Assembly (NCBI GenBank): GCA_946183095.1
Contig: CAMHBE010000126.1
Span: 1 to 6,215 of the forward strand
Reading direction: 5' to 3'
DNA length: 6,215 nucleotides
Origin: an uncultured Clostridia bacterium
Lineage (GTDB): Bacteria; Bacillota; Clostridia; Oscillospirales; Ruminococcaceae
Below are positions 1 to 5,979 of this stretch, in pieces. Both the position numbers and the translations under genes were made by a program. The notes beneath the pieces are model-generated. The model had not been told where the DNA came from. It worked only from the letters and a program-made list of their open reading frames with translations, and did no database searches. How positions within the stretch are numbered: the stretch's first letter is position 1; each line of letters starts with the position of its first letter.

Positions 1-165
1 TATCGGCTTCAAAGCAGCTGTTTGAGTCTGCTTACTTTATACTATGCTGCTGCAGACGGTATTTTTGAGGTGCTTAAATATACTAAGCGCGGTATTTCAT
101 CATTTCTTAAGGCGCCGTCAAACGACGGTCAGTTATGTTTCGAGCGGTTTGTGGCTTATCTTTAG
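1..165 (+). CDS. 3' end of an unrecognised protein (5' truncated by window)
   Basis: Frame 1 is open from the first base to a TAG at 163-165, giving 54 residues with no start codon needed because the gene would begin outside the window. The tail contains LLTLYYAAADGIFEVLKYTK and ends in FERFVAYL. I do not recognise the family. The aromatic/alanine-rich helix followed by EVLKYTKRG faintly recalls the last helices of TetR-type regulators, but that is an impression only. Frame 3 also reads plausibly over the first 40 bases (SASKQLFESAYF), so the gene may carry a frame error near base 40. A small inverted repeat (CCGTC 115-119, GACGG 124-128) lies inside it. The frame is short enough to be open by chance; confidence is low. 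Confidence 0.35.
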   Translation, partial: YRLQSSCLSLLTLYYAAADGIFEVLKYTKRGISSFLKAPSNDGQLCFERFVAYL

Positions 166-262
166 GGAAACCTGAACCGGTATTTATCCTTTCACTGTTT
201 CTTTTAGTAAGAGTCAATACTGTTTTACTGCAGCATATCGCTTTGATGATAATATCATTTTT

Positions 263-291
263 AGTATATCATTATGTGTCTCTCCTGTCAA
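263..291 (-). promoter_or_regulatory. Sigma-A-type promoter facing left
   Basis: Read on the minus strand, a perfect -35 box TTGACA (291 to 286) is followed after exactly 17 nt by TATACT (268 to 263), 5 of 6 matches to TATAAT. Transcription would start near 256 and run toward base 1. No minus-strand reading frame of useful length with a start codon follows, so its product is unknown: a non-coding or antisense RNA, a gene beyond the window, or the relic of a lost divergent gene. The -35 box is the left end of the palindrome at 286-312. Confidence 0.62.
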
Positions 292-312
292 TTACCGAAA
301 CGGTAATTGACA
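286..312. promoter_or_regulatory. Perfect palindromic operator between divergent promoters
   Basis: Arms TGTCAATTACCG (286-297) and CGGTAATTGACA (301-312) are exact reverse complements around a 3-nt AAA centre. The outer six bases of each arm are the -35 hexamer of the promoter on that side. No T run follows on either strand, which argues against a terminator. Perfect dyad symmetry placed on two -35 boxes is what a homodimeric repressor of the TetR or MarR kind would use (established behaviour of those families). The binding protein cannot be named from this window; the partial gene at the left edge is one possible source. Confidence 0.7.
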
Positions 313-335
313 TTTCAGCGTTTGTATTATAAAAT
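307..335 (+). promoter_or_regulatory. Sigma-A-type promoter for the CNB/membrane gene pair
   Basis: TTGACA (307-312), a 17-nt spacer, then TAAAAT (330-335), 5 of 6 matches to TATAAT. Expected transcription start is near 342, giving a leader of about 140 nt before the ATG at 481. The -35 box is the right end of the palindrome at 286-312, so this promoter and the leftward one should be controlled together. Confidence 0.62.
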
Positions 336-468
336 ATTATTGTTACGGGAATAAACTTACTGGCTTTTTTTAGTCAGGATTTTATTTTAATACTAAGGAC
401 CGGCTGATCCATGTTCATAATATGAAAAATAATGTTTTGACCGGGATCCGGTAAATCTACTTAATTTT
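336..468 (+). other. Untranslated leader with small inverted repeats, no recognised element
   Basis: This completes the gene-free stretch 166-480. Bases 166-262 hold nothing I can identify beyond the leftward -10 box. In the leader I see three small dyads: CTGGCT (360-365) with AGTCAG (372-377) around a T-rich loop; TTCAT (414-418) with ATGAA (422-426); and ACCGG (440-444) with CCGGT (448-452). The last carries the same ACCG/CGGT half-sites as the operator core, but with wider spacing. None matches a riboswitch class I know, and none forms a convincing terminator. Confidence 0.4.
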
Positions 469-474
469 GAGGTG
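469..474 (+). promoter_or_regulatory. Ribosome binding site that fixes the CNB gene start
   Basis: GAGGTG lies 6 nt before the ATG at 481. A GTG at 472-474 is in the same frame but sits inside this site and has no binding site of its own, so the ATG at 481 is the better start. Confidence 0.65.
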
Positions 475-480
475 ACCGCA

Positions 481-968
481 ATGACCGACAGAACGGATAT
501 CAGACTGTTTAAGGAAGGCGAGATCGTTATTTCCGAGGGCAGAACAAACAAAGAAATGTACAAGATAGTTTCCGGCAAGGCGGCGGTGTATTTTGACTAC
601 AAAAAAGCTCGGAATATCTTGTCGGCGTGCCTGGCAATACAAGGTGCTTTGGGGAGATAGGTCTGCTTACGGGTAAGCCCAGCCCTTTTACGGTAGTTGC
701 GGTCACCGATCTTATGCTGTTCAGTATCTGCGAGGACGACTTTGAACTGTTCGTTTCCGAGGAGCCGAGAAACGCCGTTGACATAATGCGCAATCTCGCC
801 ATGATGGTGTTCACCATGGGCTTCAATGTAAATATGCTCAAAGACGAACTTACCAAGACAATAGATGAAAAAACGGACGCGGAGCGTGTCGAAGCCATAA
901 ACCGCAGCATTCTGAAATACAGAGTATCGGGCTTGCTGGGCTCGCCGTATTTTTCCAATCTTTCGTGA
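481..968 (+). pseudogene. Cyclic-nucleotide-binding-domain protein, interrupted by a one-base frameshift
   Basis: From the ATG at 481 the frame reads FKEGEIVISEGRTNKEMYKI, a typical CNB-domain opening, then after the codons for DYKK it runs to a stop at 658-660. Shifting back one base at the A run 601-606 restores the domain: SSEYLVGVPGNTRCFGEIGL, then TVVAVTDLMLFSICEDDF, ending at TGA 966-968. The repaired product is 162 residues: CNB domain about residues 8-90, then a helical tail (about 95-150) rich in charged residues. It has no helix-turn-helix, so it is not a Crp/Fnr regulator; a cytoplasmic sensing or scaffold role is inference. In the cassette FGEIGLLTGKPSPFTV the usual Arg of the family (PRA) is absent, so binding of cAMP in the normal way is doubtful. 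The fragment after the shift could start at GTG 627, but lacks a binding site and half the fold. The first gene after the rightward promoter, it lies 96 nt before the membrane gene. The shift may be real decay or a sequencing deletion. Confidence 0.75.
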
Positions 969-1052
969 GAGCGGGTGATACCCTTGAAAACGTTCTGAGA
1001 TGATCGGAGCACAAATATCTCACCCCTAAAACAGATGAAAATACGAAAACGC

Positions 1053-1058
1053 AGGAGA
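1053..1058 (+). promoter_or_regulatory. Ribosome binding site that fixes the membrane-gene start
   Basis: AGGAGA lies 6 nt before the ATG at 1065. The in-frame ATG at 1035 has no such site, and the ATG at 1071 would be 12 nt away, so 1065 is preferred. Confidence 0.7.
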
Positions 1059-1064
1059 ACATCT

Positions 1065-1382
1065 ATGGATATGATATTTGAATTGATAATCGAATGTATT
1101 ATTGACCTTATAACCGATAACGGGATCGATGTAATGACCGGTTCCGGCAAGACAAAAAATATGTCAAAAGGCGCCAAGATCGCTTTGGTCATAGTGTCGC
1201 TCGTTATAATTGCGGCAATTGTGGGTTTGCTTCTGTTCTTTGGTATAACATCCTGGTCAGAAGGTGACCTCACGACGGGTATACCCCTTACGCTTCTGGG
1301 AGCTGCGTTCCTGATATTCACAGTATTTAAGTTTATCATCGCATACAGAAGTAATATATCATCGAGAAAAGATCGTCGCTGA
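1065..1382 (+). CDS. Small two-helix membrane protein of unknown function
   Basis: The product is 105 residues from the ATG at 1065 to TGA at 1380-1382. Residues 2-17 (DMIFELIIECIIDLI) look like an amphipathic or membrane-lying helix. A polar linker with several Lys follows. Two transmembrane segments lie at about 38-60 (ALVIVSLVIIAAIVGLLLFF) and 72-94 (GIPLTLLGAAFLIFTVFKF), and the tail is basic (SSRKDRR). By the positive-inside rule both the linker and the tail would be cytoplasmic, with a short outside loop around SWSEGDL. Small clostridial membrane proteins with an N-terminal FELI..I helix and two helices are familiar to me as a hypothetical type, but I know no function for them. It lies 96 nt after the CNB gene on the same strand with no promoter seen between, so co-transcription is likely. 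Confidence 0.75.
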   Translation: MDMIFELIIECIIDLITDNGIDVMTGSGKTKNMSKGAKIALVIVSLVIIAAIVGLLLFFGITSWSEGDLTTGIPLTLLGAAFLIFTVFKFIIAYRSNISSRKDRR

Positions 1383-1390
1383 CGGTCTTT
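1368..1390 (+). terminator. Possible weak rho-independent terminator overlapping a stop codon
   Basis: AAAGATCGTC (1368-1377) pairs with GACGGTCTTT (1381-1390) over 10 bp with one G-U pair and a 3-nt loop. The TGA of the membrane gene is in the loop and right arm. The T run after it is short (TTT, then GGTTATG), so termination is probably partial. Confidence 0.4.
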
Positions 1391-1407
1391 GGTTATGTAT
1401 TTATTTA

Positions 1408-1435
1408 TTGACATTTATACCGCGCAATAAATAAT
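1408..1435 (+). promoter_or_regulatory. Sigma-A-type promoter for the large protease gene
   Basis: TTGACA (1408-1413) is followed after 16 nt by AATAAT (1430-1435), 5 of 6 matches to TATAAT. This would start transcription near 1442, so close to the ATG at 1460 that the leader is under 20 nt. Other -10 choices with 17-18 nt spacing (ATAATT, TAATTA) exist in the same AT-rich stretch. No operator-like repeat is seen here. Confidence 0.55.
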
Positions 1436-1459
1436 TATTACACGAAAGGAAACAACACA

Positions 1460-4400
1460 ATGAGATCAACTCTAAAACGCATCACTTCCCTGTTTCTGAC
1501 CCTCGCCGTTGCGCTTACCGCCACGCTGCAGCTCGGCATCACCGCTGCGGCCAAAGACAGCGGCAAAGCAGCAAGAACGATACTTATGTATTTCTCCGGC
1601 GCCCATGCGGAGACCAAGTATGCAAGTTACTGCTCGTCATTTCTGAACAAGGTATCAGACTGCGAGATACCCGACGATGTCAATATCATCGTGCTGACCG
1701 GCGGCGCGGAAGCGTGGAACGACGTACTGCGTCTCGACGGCGCGGACGATGTCAGAAACGACTGCAATCAGGTCTGGAAAATGACAGGAGCGCATAACGG
1801 CAAGAGCGGAGCGCTCGTTCCGATAGAGCCGAACGGCATAAAAGGCGCAGAGGCGCTTCCAATGAGCGATCCTGCTATGCTTAAAGCCTTCCTCGACTAC
1901 GGAGCGGAGAACTATCCCGCCCAAAAGTACGACGCTGTGTTCATGGGTCACGGCAGCGGTCCCACAATTGGCTGGTGCATTGACGAGATAAGAAAGCGCG
2001 AGGACAATCAGCTCGGTATGTCGAATGATGAGATATGCGGCGCTATACGCGACAGTAAGATAGATAAGTTCGAACTGCTCACCTTCTACGCCTGCCTTAT
2101 GGGCAGCGCGGAAGAGGCTGCGGCTTTCTCGCCCTATACCGAAAATATCGTGTTTTCTTCCGAAAACCTCAACCTGCGCGGACTGATATTCGACGGAATG
2201 ATCGGGCTGCTGCGCGATGACCCGCTTACGGACGGATATACTCTCGGCAAGCAGATCGTTGACGATACCGTGAAATTTTATGTGGATAACAGTGTATACT
2301 TCGGAACTGACTGTACTCTGACGGCACTTAACATGAAGAATTTCCGTAAGCGCCTTGCTCCGAAGCTGGCAGAGCTTTCCGATCTGCTTATCGCTTCCGT
2401 GACGGAACCGGACAAGGACGGGAACTATCATTTCTATGACGAGCTTTCGTCATCGACACGCGCTGTGGAATTCGGCGACGGTATCTATCAGCTCCGCGAC
2501 CTCGGAGACCTTGTTTCGGAGCTTAGCATCAACTATACAGAATATACCGGCAGCGAAGACAAGGAAGCAATCAAGAATGCAAGAAACGAGTACACCGATG
2601 TATGCGTTGACATACTGAATATCCTTTCAGACAAGGATGTGCTCTATCACAAATCTACGGACAGCAAGGCAAAGACAACACCGCAGACTTACCGCCGCAA
2701 CAGCAGCGGTGAGCTTTATGACAGCGATGAGCATTTCTACAGAACTACCGGTCTCAGCGTTTATTTTGACCGCGCAGACTCGTGGTCGGCGGGATTATAC
2801 ACAGAACAGATAGACGGTATGCTCGGACTTGCCGAGATCGACAAGACATCGAAGGAGTTTCTCTCGAAGTACAGGGACGCTTCGATGCTCTATTCAATAA
2901 TCGGATCCGCGGGCAGAGCTGTGTTTCAGCTGAAAAAAAGCGGGGACACGGACATAACGCTTGACGACATTATGAAATACTGGGAAGATAACGGCTTGTG
3001 GGTCAAAGATAATTCAGATCTGGGCATTCGCAATTCCGGTATAATCGATGTTTATGAGGCTCTGAAAAAAGCGGGATATGATATTGACGGTATTCTCGCG
3101 GCGACAGCAAAACAACAGTATAATGACGTTATTAACGCCGACAGATTCACAATTTACCGCGAGGAGACCGCGGGAAAGCCCGGTGAGTACGGCAGCCTGA
3201 AAATAGTTTCCGACAATCCGCTCAAAGGTCAGGCAAACTCTGTTAATGTTCGTCTCAGAATAAAGAGTGATTACAAAAATTACGACGGAAACGAATATAC
3301 CCTCAATTTCCTTAAAAGTCATAATCTTTCATACGATGACAAGATCGAAACGGGAAGTCAGTCCTCGGACGACATCATGCGCGCAGCTTTCGGTACAAAT
3401 AACGCGGCGGATTATTACAAGGCGCTCAGTGAAGAAAGCTCTTCTTTCGAGATAAATGTGCCTGACGATAAATACTACACCCTCCGCGACAGCAGCGGCA
3501 ATAAGTATCTTGTTCAGATCCTGCGCAGCGACAGCTTTGTCCCTAAAATGCAGGTCCCGGTAAAAATGATATTCCCGGACGGCGGCTACGGTCTCGGTCA
3601 GATCGAGTTCGTGTTCGACGAAAAAGGCATCGGACGTGCTGTGAATTATGTTCCCGGTCAGCAAAAGAGAGAATATACAGTGGGCATCATGCCGATATCT
3701 GATAAAGTGTTTGACGGAGCAGTGATTAATCTTACCCTCAATGCGGAAAGTGTCAGCGGCATGGGAAATTCGTTCGATTATCAGATAAGCTCGGACATAA
3801 AGCTGACAAACGACGAGACAAGAGGTCTCACTCTCGAAAAAACACCTCTTAACGAAATAGACGGTGTCCTGGGATATGATTTTGAGTACTATATAAAAGA
3901 TATTTACGGCAATGAAACAGTTCTGAGCGTGAATGACGACATACCTGTTCTTCGCAATATCGCCAACGCGAAGATCACCGATGAAGGCGTAAAGTACGGC
4001 GGAAAGACGCTCAGAGAGGGCAAAGACTACGCGAAGTACGACATCGACGGCGGCACGGTATATTTCGGCATCGGCAGCTTCACGGGTCACCGTATGATAA
4101 AGGACGAGCCGTCTTACAAAGAAAAGCAGATAAATGTTTACCGCGAGAGCATGGACGAAAACGAGACTGTGGGAGTTCGTTTCTATGAGAACACGCCGAA
4201 TGTTCCGTATGTCGGCATAAAGCAGTTCTACGACACATTCATGCTTGGCGATATGAAGACAGAACTCACCGGCGACTTTACCTACACGCTGACATCCGAC
4301 GGCGGACAGACCGCAGTCCTTGATGCAGGTGAAGGCGTTCTGACCATAAAAGACTTTGATGGATTTGTGACTCTGCCGAAACTCATCTCAGGCAGCGGAA

Positions 4401-5896
4401 ATACTCTTTCCTACGGACTTGCGCCGTATCTGCAATTTGACCGTGAAGAGGTGCTGCGCGAGAGTAAGCCGGTAAGCATAAATATCGTAAAGTATGGCAT
4501 AGAAATATACGGAACCGATGACGATATCTATTTCCCGCTTTCGACGCTGAGCGATCTTTTCGAGAACGGCAAGAATTTCCGGGTTGAATACAACGGTAAG
4601 AATATATATGTCGTTGACGGCAGCAATATCATTTATCCGGCTTCTGCAAAGAACAGCGATCCCGATTACCTGACTCCGCTGAAAACTGCGAAAAAACGCC
4701 CGTCAGATCTTGTGGAATATACATACAAGGAGCTCTGCTTCAACATAGATAATTTCTACGGATTCCCTGGAAGCGCGCCGCTTAATGACGCGGTAAAGGA
4801 GCTGGGACTTGACAAGGCTCTCGAAGCCGGCGACAAGACCATAAAGGAACTGCTGCTTTCGAGGGATATGAAAGAATATCTCGTAGGACTCCGGTTACTC
4901 TTCAGCGGTACTCTTGACGACAAAGGACATACGGATTTCGCCGACTGGATAGACCTTTCACTTTCCGATGACAAATTTTCAAAAGACGTAACGGAGCTTG
5001 CGGAAATTTACCCTGTCGAAACCACAGAAGCCACCGAAGAACGCACCGACGCTTTCAGAACTCTGGACGCAATCAAGGACGGCATTTACGGCGGCGAAAA
5101 CTACATTGTATCAGGAAACACCGCAATGTTCACGTTCAGCAGCTTCATCGCGGATATGCAGGGCTGGGAAAAGTATTACACCGACGGCACAGCGCCGAGC
5201 GAAAGAGATACTTACTTAGCGTTCAGAAACGCACTCGAAAAGGCACAGAACGACCCGGATGTCAAGAATTTCGTTATTGATCTGAGCACGAACGGCGGCG
5301 GCGAATTCTACTCGGCAATGGCGATAATGTCTCTGATAACAGGAAAGAGCTACATTCGCAGCGAGAATACGCTTACCGGCGCTGTCACCAATGTTTATTA
5401 CAACGTTGACCGCAATCTTGACGGCAGATTCGACGAAAAGGACAGCGAAGTTAAGTACGATATGAACTTTGCCGTTCTCACAAGCAAAGCGACATTCTCA
5501 AGCGCAAATCTGCTTGCTTCCATGCTGCACGAAAACGGGATACCGGTAATAGGTGAGCAGTCGAGCGGCGGTTCCTGCTCGGTAATTACCAAGCCCACGA
5601 TCGACGGCTGGGAATACTGCCATTCGTCATACACACGTCTCGCGGACGCGGAACTCAATAACATTGACGGCGGCGTTCCCGTTGATATCCCGCTCGTTAA
5701 GATGAACAAGGACGGAACGAAGGATTACAGCGGAATGTACGATGCCGCACTGCTTAGTGCAGGAATAAACGGGTATTACGGTATCACAGAAGAAGAAAAC
5801 CCGGCGACCGGCACAGAAAATACCGCGCTCATTTTCGTACCGATCACAGGTCTTATCGTGGCAGCAATGATACTGTCAAAGAAAAGAAGATCGTAG
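1460..5896 (+). CDS. Secreted surface-anchored protein joining a C11 clostripain-like and an S41-type peptidase
   Basis: 1478 residues; ATG at 1460 is 9 nt after AAAGGA (1445-1450). Residues 1-31 are a signal peptide (basic start, LFLTLAVALTATL core, likely cleavage after ITAAA). Residues 40 to about 550 match peptidase family C11: strand RTILMYFSGA, VNIIVLTGGAEAW, His164 in FMGHGSG, Cys212 in FYACLMGS, then NIVFSSENLNLRG. Known C11 enzymes use this His/Cys pair; the usual Asp two residues before the Cys is Tyr210 here. Residues 560-840 are beta-rich and unassigned. Residues 842-877 (YGGKTLREGKDY, FTGH) resemble one Ig-like surface repeat. From about 905 the layout is that of clostridial S41 proteins: NVPYVGIKQFYDTF, a YFPLSTLSDLF / YNGKNIYVVDG segment (1024-1054), then the S41 core at 1215-1412 with FVIDLSTNGGG, likely nucleophile Ser1347 in ATFSSAN, VIGEQSSGG and DGGVPVDIP. 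The Lys of CtpA-type S41 enzymes is missing. The end is NPATG (1447-1451), hydrophobic helix 1456-1472 and KKRRS: a sorting-like signal. It acts outside the cell; substrates are unknown. The frame is unbroken, and own promoter and terminator make it a single-gene unit. Confidence 0.9.
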   Translation: MRSTLKRITSLFLTLAVALTATLQLGITAAAKDSGKAARTILMYFSGAHAETKYASYCSSFLNKVSDCEIPDDVNIIVLTGGAEAWNDVLRLDGADDVRNDCNQVWKMTGAHNGKSGALVPIEPNGIKGAEALPMSDPAMLKAFLDYGAENYPAQKYDAVFMGHGSGPTIGWCIDEIRKREDNQLGMSNDEICGAIRDSKIDKFELLTFYACLMGSAEEAAAFSPYTENIVFSSENLNLRGLIFDGMIGLLRDDPLTDGYTLGKQIVDDTVKFYVDNSVYFGTDCTLTALNMKNFRKRLAPKLAELSDLLIASVTEPDKDGNYHFYDELSSSTRAVEFGDGIYQLRDLGDLVSELSINYTEYTGSEDKEAIKNARNEYTDVCVDILNILSDKDVLYHKSTDSKAKTTPQTYRRNSSGELYDSDEHFYRTTGLSVYFDRADSWSAGLYTEQIDGMLGLAEIDKTSKEFLSKYRDASMLYSIIGSAGRAVFQLKKSGDTDITLDDIMKYWEDNGLWVKDNSDLGIRNSGIIDVYEALKKAGYDIDGILAATAKQQYNDVINADRFTIYREETAGKPGEYGSLKIVSDNPLKGQANSVNVRLRIKSDYKNYDGNEYTLNFLKSHNLSYDDKIETGSQSSDDIMRAAFGTNNAADYYKALSEESSSFEINVPDDKYYTLRDSSGNKYLVQILRSDSFVPKMQVPVKMIFPDGGYGLGQIEFVFDEKGIGRAVNYVPGQQKREYTVGIMPISDKVFDGAVINLTLNAESVSGMGNSFDYQISSDIKLTNDETRGLTLEKTPLNEIDGVLGYDFEYYIKDIYGNETVLSVNDDIPVLRNIANAKITDEGVKYGGKTLREGKDYAKYDIDGGTVYFGIGSFTGHRMIKDEPSYKEKQINVYRESMDENETVGVRFYENTPNVPYVGIKQFYDTFMLGDMKTELTGDFTYTLTSDGGQTAVLDAGEGVLTIKDFDGFVTLPKLISGSGNTLSYGLAPYLQFDREEVLRESKPVSINIVKYGIEIYGTDDDIYFPLSTLSDLFENGKNFRVEYNGKNIYVVDGSNIIYPASAKNSDPDYLTPLKTAKKRPSDLVEYTYKELCFNIDNFYGFPGSAPLNDAVKELGLDKALEAGDKTIKELLLSRDMKEYLVGLRLLFSGTLDDKGHTDFADWIDLSLSDDKFSKDVTELAEIYPVETTEATEERTDAFRTLDAIKDGIYGGENYIVSGNTAMFTFSSFIADMQGWEKYYTDGTAPSERDTYLAFRNALEKAQNDPDVKNFVIDLSTNGGGEFYSAMAIMSLITGKSYIRSENTLTGAVTNVYYNVDRNLDGRFDEKDSEVKYDMNFAVLTSKATFSSANLLASMLHENGIPVIGEQSSGGSCSVITKPTIDGWEYCHSSYTRLADAELNNIDGGVPVDIPLVKMNKDGTKDYSGMYDAALLSAGINGYYGITEEENPATGTENTALIFVPITGLIVAAMILSKKRRS

Positions 5897-5924
5897 CACA
5901 GAAAGATATCCGGCACAAACAGAT

Positions 5925-5967
5925 ATATCCCGCCGTATGTTCTATAGGGCGGGATATCAGTTTTTTT
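5925..5967 (+). terminator. Rho-independent terminator of the large protease gene
   Basis: ATATCCCGCC (5925-5934) and GGCGGGATAT (5948-5957) form a perfect 10-bp stem with a 13-nt loop, followed by CAG and seven T (5961-5967), 29 nt after the TAG at 5894-5896. It also sits just past the stop of the convergent minus-strand gene, but the T tract on that strand is poor, so it mainly serves the plus strand. Confidence 0.88.
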
Positions 5968-5979
5968 AGAAGAATTTTT

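Noticed and set aside
114..129. Small hairpin as a terminator
   Set aside because: Only 5-6 bp of stem and no T run after it on either strand.
286..312. Palindrome as a transcription terminator
   Set aside because: No T run follows on either strand, and both ends are perfectly placed -35 boxes.
135..332. Plus-strand 65-residue hydrophobic frame
   Set aside because: No ribosome binding site, and it runs across both promoters and the palindrome, so it is unlikely to be translated.
437..465. TTGACC with a CTTAAT 17 nt later as a second promoter for the CNB gene
   Set aside because: The start would fall inside the ribosome binding site and the -10 match is poor.
336..468. Riboswitch in the CNB leader
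   Set aside because: No conserved aptamer core recognisable and no terminator or sequestering stem before the start codon.
472..474. GTG as the start of the CNB gene
   Set aside because: It lies within the GAGGTG binding site that serves the ATG at 481.
600..607. Programmed -1 ribosomal frameshift site
   Set aside because: The sequence is C-AAA-AAA-G, so the P-site codon would mismatch after slipping. I saw no clear stimulatory structure, so a plain one-base loss is simpler.
527..1414. Long minus-strand open frame of 295 residues
   Set aside because: It runs opposite both the CNB gene and the membrane gene, has no ribosome binding site and shows the biased composition of an antisense shadow. 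The plus-strand genes have recognisable folds and binding sites.
1655..2431. Minus-strand open frame of 258 residues
   Set aside because: It lies entirely opposite the C11 domain of the large gene and has no recognisable motif.
3329..4090. Minus-strand open frame of 253 residues
   Set aside because: It is a shadow of the beta-rich middle of the large gene; low-complexity Val/Ile/Arg pattern, no start context.
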